Source: Alentia gelatinosa
Lineage: Eukaryota > Annelida > Polychaeta > Phyllodocida > Polynoidae
Direction: 5' to 3'
Length of the DNA: 64,000 bases
NCBI GenBank assembly: GCA_950022655.1
Contig: OX465581.1
Location: forward strand, 109,909,125 to 109,973,124
This document shows, piece by piece, positions 22,458 to 31,966 of the stretch (position 1 is its first letter; each line of letters starts with the position of its first letter). Below the pieces are notes generated by a model. It was not told the DNA's origin and searched no databases. It saw only the letters and a program-made list of their open reading frames with translations. Position numbers and translations under genes: made by a program.

Positions 22458-23712
22458 TTTTTTTTGAAGTTATGTTTATTCTGGAGGGATGTACTAGGGT
22501 CAAAAGGCCCTATTTTCAGTAGGCTCCAGGGCCAGCAGTGTGTTTTTGTTCCATTCGCTATTTGTTGAACTAATAATGATGGTATGTACAATGATATATG
22601 GATATATGTACAATGAGGTGATTGAATGATAATTACAATGAGAGATGCGCTTACGTTTTTGATAGGTTACTTTGTTGGACCAGGCAGGCCGTGGGAGTCA
22701 CATTGGTACCATCAGTATCGACTTACTTCTTTCAGTATATCAGCAGTATGTTCCTTCTGACAATTTAGTAGGCTTTTCTACTGGCAGTTAGGTTTCTCTT
22801 GGTAAATGATTTAAAGTCATTGAATGAGTTGATGGATTTTGTTTCAGGGGGCAATGTGTTCCACGCCCTTGCTGTCTTGTATTTTATGCTCCTTCTATAG
22901 GCTTCAATGTTTATTTTCTCCTCATGTAATACCTTTGTGTCACCTGCTCTTGTCTTTCTCGTCCTATTGTCTATATATATGGGCTATAAACTTCTCTTAT
23001 AGCTCTGATTTAGTATGTGGGCTTCTCTTCTCTCTTCTAGTTTATTTAGCTTACATACTGAGTGGGTTTCGTTGGTGTTAGTTCGAATGTTCACATTCAG
23101 GCAGATTTTCAGCGCTTTGTTCTGTATTCTTTGTAACCTTGCTAAGAGTTGCTTATTACACGAGTGCATGAAGATGTCGCCGTATTCTAGGAAGGGTAGG
23201 ACTTTTGTTTTATATATTTGGATAGCTTGCTCGGTGGTGATGTACTTTTTGATTTGTGATAACATGTAAGTTTTATATCCTGATTTACGAATTTGGTTGT
23301 TTATATGGTCCTCAAAGGTTAGGCTAGGGTTGAGTTTTACTCCCAGGTAGTTAAAATTGGTTACTTCCTCAATGTCCTTGTTACCGAGGTTTATGGTTTC
23401 GTTTGGGCATTTATTGAGTTGTTGACGTCTTCCAAATTTCATTAGTTTTGTTTTGTTTGTGTTAATGGTTAGCCTGTTGTTGTTGCACCAGTTCCCTAGT
23501 TTATCTAAGTCGTGTTGCAGTTTTCTGTAAGCCTCTCTTCCCTCTCGCTCAGTCGAATATATAAAGGCGTCGTCCGCGTATAGTTTCATTCTACAGTGTT
23601 CAAGGGGGTCACTTATATCATTAATGTAGATTAAAAAGAGGAGAGGCCCCAGTGTTGAGCATTGAGGCACTCCATGCGTTATTGTTGTGATTGAGGATTC
23701 ATACATACATCC
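22458..23712 (-). pseudogene. 5'-truncated LINE with reverse transcriptase domain, broken by a stop
   Basis: The minus-strand frame from 23,706 encodes the second half of a non-LTR retrotransposon reverse transcriptase. It starts at the GVPQ-x-S-x-LGPLLF motif, then the catalytic box LYADDAFIY, then the NFNYLGVKL thumb region. An in-frame TAG at 22,984-22,986 interrupts it; the same frame resumes (YIDNRTRKTRAGD...) and ends with the family tail TARAWNTLPPETKSINSF and a TAA near 22,776. The 3' UTR carries AATAAA and a run of nine A at 22,459-22,467. GVPQ is followed by Cys where Gly is usual. The endonuclease half is absent. The tail is of the CR1/L2-Jockey type; the clade was not determined. 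Confidence 0.85.
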
Positions 23713-24279
23713 TGACCGTTATTTATCATTGGTCTATGCTGTTTTGACAACGCTTTAGAAAGATCATAATCAGGTGCACATTGCCAATAACGTCACATTT
23801 CTACAATATGGGGGCATTTACGACACGGTCACCTGATGTCATGCAACATTGCATTTTTTATGGTTGTAGTCCTGAAATTATGTATGATTCTGTTCAATGA
23901 TGTGCCGCAACTCTCTTTTGTTTCAGTAGATATGAGGGAGTTCACCTGTTTTCGTTGGATAAAGTGTGCTTTTCTGAGATACATAATAAAAATTTAAAAC
24001 TATTATGCTTTGTTGGAACAATTTGTACTCAGTGTACTGATGGAAATGACAAGATATTATTTCAATATACACTTTAACAGCTATGTGCTTAATGGAGAGC
24101 GGGATGGTAAAATTCACATCTCAGACTTGACAAAGTATGAAATCGACTTAGACTAGGAATAGAATAGTTTGTACCCTTTGACCTCATATAGAGTTCAACC
24201 GACTCCTTAAAGGGGCTATCAAGTGGTGACCACATTTCTGCTAATCACTCTGATCTTAAGTCATTCTCCTGGCATAGGA
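23713..24279. other. Intergenic, no gene seen
   Basis: AT-rich unique-looking sequence between the LINE and the first MULE-like element. Confidence 0.45.
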
Positions 24280-24884
24280 CCTTTTAGCCACTCTCCCCCC
24301 AGATCTTTTGCGGCGCTAGCGCTGACTTAGTCTCTGCCCCAACCCAAAGCCTGTTCCCTGGGTATCCACTAAAGACAGGGGAGACCAGCGAAGATCTGAG
24401 ATTCAAAACAAGGATACTGTCAAAAGTTATACAAGTCAAACAATTCACATATCATTAGTAAGGAAATATAGGAACTGTTAAATGGGGTTAACAGACAATC
24501 CAGCTGTTTCTTTTTTTTATCTCTGAACCACTTTATGATGTGAATCTACAGTTGATTAGACTACCCCTTCGAGTGAGCACATGTGTTATGTTGACAAACA
24601 AAACCCTGTAACACAGGAGGTGCCTTCCAATGAAGAAAGTAATCCCTTTACCTGATTTGATATAACAAATAACAGAAATGAGTGTAAATCATTGACCATA
24701 TTAAATATATGCATATCTATTAACATGCAAACCACAAAATACTGCCCAAAACGCTAGGAATTTAGGATATTTCAAAAACTGGCGTATGGGCCAGATTTGA
24801 GCCCAAACAGGCAGGTTGGGGCAGAGATATAAGCGGCCACAGGAAGTAGAGCGCAAGATCTCTGCTGGGAGAGTGCCTTTTAGC
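24280..24884. mobile_element. MULE-like miniature element with 9-bp target duplication, copy 1
   Basis: The element 24,289-24,875 (587 bp) is flanked by the exact 9-bp direct repeat CCTTTTAGC (24,280-24,288 and 24,876-24,884). Imperfect inverted ends are CACTCTCCCCCCAGATCTTT and the complement of AGATCTCTGCTGGGAGAGTG. A 9-bp duplication is typical of Mutator-like transposases. It has no transposase frame, so it is non-autonomous. Confidence 0.85.
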
Positions 24885-25067
24885 CTACTTTCATGGGTTA
24901 GACCAGTATGAAAATCAGCTTGGAGAGTGGGGTTGGTTACCTGTTGGTAGGTCAATTGAACATCACAATGAGCGTGAGTCGCCAACTGTAGGCTATCTAA
25001 GACTGAGGCTGCATAGAGAGCATTCAATAATTATGGCTGGAGGGGCACAGGTTTTATCGGGGAGGCA

Positions 25068-25198
25068 ACCAGTCCTCTCTCACCAGTCCTTACTCACCAG
25101 TCATCACTCACCAGTGTTCACCCACCAGTCCTCACTCACCATTCCTCATTCACTAGTCCTCACTCACCAGTACCCACCAGTCCTCACCCACCAGTACT
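25068..25198. repeat. Degenerate 10-12-bp tandem repeat (CTCACCAGTCCT)
   Basis: About eleven imperfect units of CTCACCAGTCCT with variants (CACCCACCAGT, CATTCACTAGT). An ordinary minisatellite; variation between units argues for age. Confidence 0.8.
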
Positions 25199-25201
25199 TA
25201 A

Positions 25202-25722
25202 GGGCCGGCCCAACTGGTGCGATGCGATTGTCGCACAACTTTTATAGCCCCATAAAGGTCCCCTTGACGGGATTTATGACCCCTATTGCGATCAACTGAT
25301 GCGATGGATTCGTCGCATCGCTTCTGGTACCAACTATATGTATATAGGCCTAGATATACAGCTTCATTTTGATATTCATTAGAATTAATTATTTTACCTT
25401 TCATCTACACGCTTTACAAAGTATCAGAATTACACATAGGCTAAGGCACAGCCTGGTATTTTCACAGCTTTCACACCTCCTGAGACCTAACACCTGAATG
25501 GAGGCTGACATGTGTGATTGTGATTGACTACAGTATATCTCATGTACCAGAGGTAAATGTACCTTGGTTTACCTGAGGATAGGAGGACTATATACAAACA
25601 CAATAGGATATACTCCCTGCCTGTGCGACGAATCCGTCGCACATCATGAACATTTCAAGATGTGCGATGTGATGAATCCATCGCATCGCATGTAATCGCA
25701 CATGTGTGCATTCCCGGCCCCA
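25202..25722. mobile_element. Inverted-repeat element with TGCGATGCGAT-type ends
   Basis: The left end GGGCCGG, followed by GTGCGATGCGATTGTCGCAC, mirrors the right-end block of CATCGCATCGCAT and ATCGCACATGTGTGC before CCCGGCCCC. A middle pair is GATGGATTCGTCGCATCGC and GCGACGAATCCGTCGCAC. Non-coding. Boundaries good to about 5 bases. Confidence 0.6.
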
Positions 25723-25965
25723 CAGGAGCGATTGTGTGCAATGCAACAGGCGGTGCAACAGCCAATGAGAGTGCAGAGCTCACAGATGCCAAGCCTGTCA
25801 TGTCAACCCCCTGCTAAGGGTATAAAACCAAGACCCATTACTATCAATAAACAGTTAGTTAAGTTCTTGACTCATAGTAGTACATAGTGCCTCTTTGAGT
25901 TCTTCTCTCTCTTCTTAAGGTCTACTCCTTACACAAGTAGGGTCCAAGACTTTACAATTTGTCAT

Positions 25966-26758
25966 GTCCGTAACTATCACCATGTACATAACTACTAAAA
26001 CCTGGTTAAAAAAATGCGTTCCCGCATTCGCGTTACTTAGCGTTACTATCTAACTGCATTACAATACCTAATAATGTATAATGGGTTATGTTTCTGTCCA
26101 AGTTACAACCTAACCAAGTTACCACGTTACTGTTATCGTATTAAGGTCACGATTCAAACCCCACTTTCACATTACTGTTGGCACATTACCTTTTTAACTG
26201 TGTTACCGTTCTAACCCCACTACCACATACCATTACCACATAGGGTAACGCAGTTAAATTGATGACGCATAACAGGGTTAGTATGGAAACGCAGTAACGG
26301 TAACATGGTAACAGGCTTAGAATGTAATGCAGTTTGAACGGTAACTTGTAACAGGGTTAGTATGTAACGCGGTTAGGACGGTAATGCATAATTGGGTTAG
26401 TAGGGTAGCGCGGTTAGAACAGTAACATGGTAACAGGGTAGGAGAGTAACATGGTTAGAACGGTAACAATGTAACAGGGTTAGAATGGTAATGTGGTAAC
26501 TGTGACGCAGTAACAGGATTAGGATGCTAACGTGGTTAGAAGGGTAACACGGTAACGGTAACGCGATAACATGGTTAGGATGTAATATAATATGAGGTAG
26601 CATAACACAAATCAAATGTAACATGATGGGTAACATCTTCTTAGATAGCATAATGTGGCTGAGAAATAATGGTAAGTAACGGTAAGTAACGCAAATGTGG
26701 TAATGTGTTTGTTTAACCAGGTTTTGATAGTTATGGATATTTTATGACTGTTATGGAC
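25966..26758. mobile_element. Foldback element built of GTTAC/GTAAC motifs (about 790 bp)
   Basis: Outer arms are inverted: ACTAAAACCTGGTTAAA on the left, TTTAACCAGGTTTTGATAG on the right, with GCGTTAC against GTAACGC inside. Between them the left third is rich in GTTAC/ACCCC motifs and the right two thirds carry dozens of GGTAAC / AGGGTTAG units. The strand asymmetry therefore flips near 26,230. No coding capacity. Confidence 0.75.
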
Positions 26759-27130
26759 ATTTGATAGTTATGGTCAAGTCCCAAACCAAGTCATTTTTGA
26801 TAGTATTGGACATTTTTGATAGTTATGGACAGTACAGGGGGCGTCAACTCTTTTTTCAGTGTTCCAAGGTGGGTGGCAACTTTCTTTTTCAGTATTCGCA
26901 TGCATGGGCAACTTTTTATGGACTATTCAATCTGATTCTATTGATAGCTCAGTGAAGGTGAGAGTGGGACACACACGTGCTGTTGACCCAGAAACATGAC
27001 ATACCGTTTTACCACGAGTTGATATTCGCTTTAAGACTCTGTATCATCTCCCACAGCAATAGATGGAGGGAAATAAATACAAAGGTAGTAGTCCTATGGT
27101 CACCTATGCCTCTTTCGAGGCTAGAAAACA
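26759..27130. other. Intergenic with repeated GATAGTTATGGAC motif
   Basis: GATAGTTATGG recurs at 26,726, 26,763 and 26,818, continuing the edge motif of the foldback. No gene seen. Confidence 0.45.
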
Positions 27131-27854
27131 GGGTCCTGTTTTTCAGTCACGACATCGGCCAACGATATCCTGAGACATCTCTGCGATTGGAAGACAATTT
27201 GCAAGACACAAAATGGCGGCTGTGCTATAGACAGTGTCGCAGCGCGGCACGTTCGATCGCCACTAAAAATGTCCTTGTCTAAGACAAGTATAGAACATTA
27301 GTTTTGTAGTTTGAAAAAGACACAACGTTTTTGCCTTTATGGTTTGGCCTTCATCAGGTGTAATGTAAAGTCTAAAGTCTGCTATAATGTACTAAGTGAA
27401 TTTTCCTGGGGACAATGTCTAGATCGCCGCATAAATTAGCGAGGTGTGCTCTGATGCTCTCTGATAGACACTGGCCACCAGTGCAGACAATTGCTATGAC
27501 GAAATTCAAACACGAATAACGGCGGGACGGTTTAGCAGATCTTCTCCATATTTAGGACGATTATAGGTTATATGTATCCCTTACTGGTGTTAAAATTTCA
27601 TTGCTTAATTCTCACGGGAAGTGAAGTTGCGCATTCTGTACGACATGTCCATAGATGTCTTAGGTCTAAGATACTTTGGAAGACATTTTGAACCACGTGA
27701 CCCTAAGGATGTCTTGTCTATAGTACACCTGGCTGCAGCCTAAGTGTCCTTGGGGGATAATCATTGGCTGTTCCCCTAAGATGTCTTATCTATAGTACAC
27801 TTACAGCTGTAAGATATCTTACAAAGAGGATGTCGTGACTGAAAAACGGGGCCC
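27131..27854. mobile_element. GGGCCCTGTTTTTCAGTCAC element, copy 2 (724 bp)
   Basis: Ends GGGTCCTGTTTTTCAGTCAC and GTGACTGAAAAACGGGGCCC are inverted repeats. The internal block from CACTGGCCACCAG to GTGAAGTTGCGCATT matches 7,609-7,780 closely. Non-autonomous. Confidence 0.75.
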
Positions 27855-28378
27855 AGGATCTCACGCCTCACCTGAAAAGTCCAAGGAAAAAATACAAATT
27901 AGTCCCGCAGGGTGTATGGGCGGTGACGCACAGGAAAGGTCCAATCCAGGACACCTTTATGGAGGGGGTGATGTTGACTATGTAATGACAAATTATATCA
28001 GGCCTAAATAATAAAGTGGGAAATGAACAAATAGAAAATAAAATCTATTTACACGGAAGTGGGGAGCAAACCTCACTTCCCCTTCACGTGTGGTAGTCTG
28101 CTACAGCAAAGTATCATACCAATTCAAGTTTCAATGGTTGTTCTGTAGTTTCACATTTTCAGGTGTAGCCTATATAGAGTCCCATATCCATCCCCTCCCT
28201 CCCTGCACCCAATTGGTCTGATAGTCGCTGTGTAGGGCCTCTTGTGTTGTTAGAGCGTGTTTGCACGCCCTATATATACTTCCTTAGAGGTTAAAGATAG
28301 AGTGGTCACATCAAACTTCCAGTGAGCTTCCAGAAAACTATCCCTTGACTATCTGCATGCTAGTCTGCACTGTGATGG
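27855..28378. other. Intergenic, no gene seen
   Basis: Mixed-composition DNA. No splice-supported frame and no obvious repeat. Confidence 0.4.
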
Positions 28379-29334
28379 TGAGAATAGCACTCTCCCCCCA
28401 GATCTTTCCCGGCGCTAGCGCTGGCTTAATCGGTAACCCATGGCCGTTGGTCAGGGGTGGTCATTGCTCCCCCTGACACACCACTCCCCTCAGCGCACCC
28501 TGCGCCCCCTCTGGTGTCCGTCACGTGAACCCCGGGGTCACGTGACCACGCGCCGCTCTGACCTCCTCCTCATTCTGTTCTTGTTCTTCCGTAGGGCTAT
28601 TCATATTGTATAACTACATACACTTATTTTTATATAACCATATATACTTATCTTAAATGACTTATCATTATATTCGTCAATTACACAATATGTATTCTTC
28701 AACCGTAATTGACTTCATTTTATATCCCACTATTAGCCCACTTCTCGACTACTACTTTTGTGTTCAGGGATAAGGGGTAATGTCTGTCCCAACCCAAAGC
28801 CCGTTACCTGGGTATCCCCTAAAGACAGGGGAGACCAGCGAACAGTTCAGATTCAAAACAAGGCAACTGTCAAACGTTATACAAGTCAAACAACTCACAT
28901 ATCATGAATATGAAAATATGGGAATTGTTAAAGGAGCTTCACAGACAATCCGGTTGCTTCTTTTTCATACTTAAACCATTTTATAATGGGAGTCCACAGT
29001 TGATTAGACTGCCCCTTCAGAGGAGCACATGGGCATTGTTGACAAAACAAAGCCCTGCAACACATTAGGTGCTTTCCACTGTAGAAAGTAATCCCAGAGT
29101 GTCTGGTTTGAAATAAATGATAACAGAAATGAGAGTATTTTATTCACCTGACAGATATGTTCATATGTATTTACAACTAGAACACAAAATACCCCCAAAA
29201 GCCCTCAGAATTTAGGATATATAAAAAACTGGCGTCGGGGCCAGTTTTGGGCCCAAACAGGCAGGTTGGGGCAGAGATATAAGCGGCCACAGGAAGTAGA
29301 GCGCAGGATCTCTGCTGGGGGAGTGTGAGAATAG
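28379..29334. mobile_element. MULE-like miniature element, copy 2, split by a YR-retrotransposon remnant
   Basis: The element 28,388-29,325 is flanked by the exact 9-bp repeat TGAGAATAG (28,379-28,387 and 29,326-29,334). It matches copy 1 (24,289-24,875) end to end, except that about 350 bp (28,431-28,782) are inserted after the GGCGCTAGCGCT block. Copy 1 thus serves as the empty site. Confidence 0.87.
28431..28782 (+). mobile_element. Solo Ngaro-type AB repeat nested in the MULE-like element
   Basis: Begins cggtaacCCATGGCCgTTGG, then TCAGGGGTGGTCATTGC, and ends GGGGTAATG. These are the same start and end motifs as the A and B repeats of the intact element at 49,135-54,575. The interior differs, so it comes from a related family. 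Only one A-B unit is left, as expected after recombination between split repeats. No target duplication is visible, as expected for tyrosine-recombinase integration. Confidence 0.75.
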
Positions 29335-30345
29335 AGCAGGGAGCCAGTGTCTCATGGTCTTAGTGGCATGCCCAGCTGACTATGAACAATAATTCAAGAC
29401 CAAGATACCTCAAGACCCGCTGGTGCTTGATATGTTTTGATCCAAGACAGGGGGACGGGGCGGGGGGGGGGGGGGGGGGGGGGGACTGGGGACCTTCCCA
29501 GCATGCACCGCACACAAACCATATTATCAAACGCGACGGACGAGGTGCTATTTACAAACGTTAACCCTTCCAGTCAAGATCCAGTCTAGACCGCCTGTGT
29601 CAGCCTGTCAGAGGGGAGTGTAGGGGGAAGGGTAAAGGCGATGTGCAGCGGAGGTAGGTGGGCAGGAACTGGTGGGTAGAACACAGGTACTAAGGCCAGT
29701 CTACATCCAGCCTACCAACTACAGCAGTGCATACTGTTATCTACACTATTCAAAAGAGAATTTCAGGCAATTTCCACTGGATACCTTTGGAGTTCTTCAT
29801 AGTTTCCAACTCAAAATGGCCTGATTCTCAATATGGGACAGTCAGTTGCATTGTGGGAAGGATACTTCTCCTTCTTTAGCATTTTCATGATGTAAACATT
29901 TGACCAAGTGCTTTGTTTTTGTTTTGACATCTCAAATGTAACACTCCAATAGGACTATAAAATGTCATTATTTATTTTGTGCTAGTGGTTAGACTAACTC
30001 AATATTGGAAAACACGATTCTCAAATTCCTTTTGACCAATAATCAAGCAATAAGCCAGATTTTACTTCGTCAAATAATGCGGGTATTGATCTGGTTTTGC
30101 GGGTACATGCGGTAATTTGAGCGAGAAATGGCCGCGGTGTATGCTGGGCAGGTCCCCGCACCCCCCCCCCCCCCCTTCTACCCTCCGGATCCAAGATGGG
30201 CAGTTGTAAAAATACCTCAAGTTTACTGGGTGCAAGTGGGCTACAGAAAACTATCCATTGACTGCATGTTACCCAAACCTTTTGATTGTTATTCATTCAT
30301 AATTGCACGCTCATTCATCAATGATGAACATACCATTTGCTCCTA
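29335..30345 (+). repeat. Dispersed repeat (copy 1), interrupted by the G-tract element
   Basis: 29,340-29,448 and 30,189-30,345 together match the uninterrupted copy at about 35,460-35,735 (GCCAGTGTCTCA, TTTACTGGGTGCAAGTGGG, GAACATACCATTTGCTCC). The gap between them is the insertion 29,449-30,188. Confidence 0.7.
29449..30188. mobile_element. Element with G-tract/C-tract ends and near-perfect 9-bp target duplication
   Basis: It is flanked by ATCCAAGAC (29,440-29,448) and ATCCAAGAT (30,189-30,197). The copy at 35,560-35,600 shows the site without the insert. The left side has a run of about 28 G (29,462-29,483 unbroken) and the right side about 15 C. Just inside, CCTTCCCAGCATGCACCGC is mirrored by GCGGTGTATGCTGGGCAGG. 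Non-coding. Confidence 0.75.
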
Positions 30346-30538
30346 GTAATATTTCACTCCTATCTTCAAAGGGTATAAATATTATTCCGTCTGCAAAAAC
30401 ATGTACATCTAAAATACTCAAACTTAGGTCTTTTTCTTAAGGATGAATTGCTTTGGTTTATAAGGTTTTGATGAGATATGGAGGACTCTTTTTTCGATTT
30501 CTTTTATATAAATACAAGTACCGTCATAATATGCACAT

Positions 30539-30540
<2 letters not shown>

Positions 30541-30600
<60 letters not shown>
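30541..30600. repeat. (TA)n microsatellite
   Basis: About 29 uninterrupted TA units. It would translate to alternating Ile-Tyr and is not coding. Confidence 0.95.
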
Positions 30601-30604
<4 letters not shown>

Positions 30605-30629
30605 GTCCATTTGAGAGGAAAATAAAGAT

Positions 30630-31637
30630 CAGGGGCCCGTTTCAATAGAATGGGTCACTAAGCCACATAGTGACATGTTTAGTGACTCAAATAGTGACTT
30701 GAATAGCAGAAAAAGTTAGAACTCGTTGCAAAAGGCATGTCACTATTGGGGTGGTGTGTCCGTTCACTATTGGCGACATGGTGGTATTGCTCCCTGGGCC
30801 TGACAATGGATGGTGGTAGTGCTACCGGGAACAAGTGGTGTCAAGGTGAGGTCACCGAATAGGGAGCCAAAGTGAATCCATTGCAACCACAGATAGCCGG
30901 TTACACTATAGTATTTCCGGGTATAGGCGCTCAGTGCTTTGACTATGTAGGTTCAAGATAATATGTATCATTCTCCAATCTTTTAGATCCAATTTTTTAA
31001 TAAACTTAACAACTGTCATCGTAGTTTCGAAACAGAGTTATTCAAAGACGATAGTAGTAAACTACCCTACAAAAGTAACAAAAGAGACAAAAAACGAAAG
31101 TCTAGCCTCAAACCCCCATAGCTTTAGCACTAAGCCTCGTTCTTACTGGCCACCGGAAACAGTGTTTTGTAGGTGGGTATCTGTGGTTTCAGCGGGTTCA
31201 CTTTGGCTCCCTATAAATTATCGACTGCGCTTGTGTAATTTTACACTGGACACCAGAGCAGCATTTTCTATGACAAAATTCAAATGCGAATATTGTTAGA
31301 TTGCATGGGCCTAAATCCTTCATATTTGGAATGTTTATAAGTTGTATGTGTCCCTAACTGGGGTTAAAGTTTCATAGCTTTATTCTTATGGTAAGTAAAG
31401 TTATGTGTTTGTAAGATCAAAAACGAGAGGGTATACCCTCTCGCTATTTAAGACACTACAGTGACCCTTTTAGTGACTGGACACCCACTTCTGAAATGGT
31501 ACAAGCCACTATTAGCGCCTGTCTGTAACAAGGACTCCCGGAATGGCTTGTCACTAAACTACCGCAACGCAACCTGTCGCTATCGTGTCACTACACCCAA
31601 TAACGGACGTCCTACATACTATTGAAACGGGCCCCAG
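30630..31637. mobile_element. GGGCCCGTTTCAATAG element, copy 2, with 3-bp duplication CAG
   Basis: The element 30,633-31,634 has inverted ends GGGCCCGTTTCAATAG and CTATTGAAACGGGCCC and is flanked by CAG on both sides. It matches the nested element 6,422-7,082 in several internal blocks (AGTGACATGTTTAGTGAC, GAGAGGGTATACCCTCTC) and carries an additional 350-bp middle segment. Non-autonomous. Confidence 0.78.
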
Positions 31638-31811
31638 CTTGGTAAGCTGCAAGCACAGTTCAGACTTTTTTTTCACCCTTTTTATGCCTGTGCTGGGAGA
31701 GTGCAGAAGTGGGTCATCACCAGCTGCACTTCATGCATTTCAGCTGAGGTGAATGAAACCCGACCACGGACCTAACAGTAACAGTCGAGACAACCCTCAC
31801 TCGCAACCACA

Positions 31812-31966
31812 ATGTCCGTCACACAGGAGGTAAAAATCACCACCACGGAGATGCATACAGGAGGAGAGCCCCTGCGCATCGTGGAGACCGGCTACCCACA
31901 CATACCCGGGCACACCTTGCTGGAGAAGAGACGTTACGCCCAGGATAACCTTGACCAGTATCGAAG
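31812..31966 (+). CDS. L3HYPDH: L3HYPDH exon 1
   Basis: ATG in good context (accacaATG). Encodes [18 protein letters not shown] and continues to LDQYRR, with phase 2 at donor GTTTGT. Confidence 0.93.

Noticed and set aside
25068..25198. Regularly spaced short repeats resembling a CRISPR array
   Set aside because: The units are adjacent 10-12-mers without unique spacers, in a eukaryotic genome. It is a minisatellite.
30424..30645. Open frame through the (TA)n tract
   Set aside because: It is alternating Ile-Tyr from a microsatellite.
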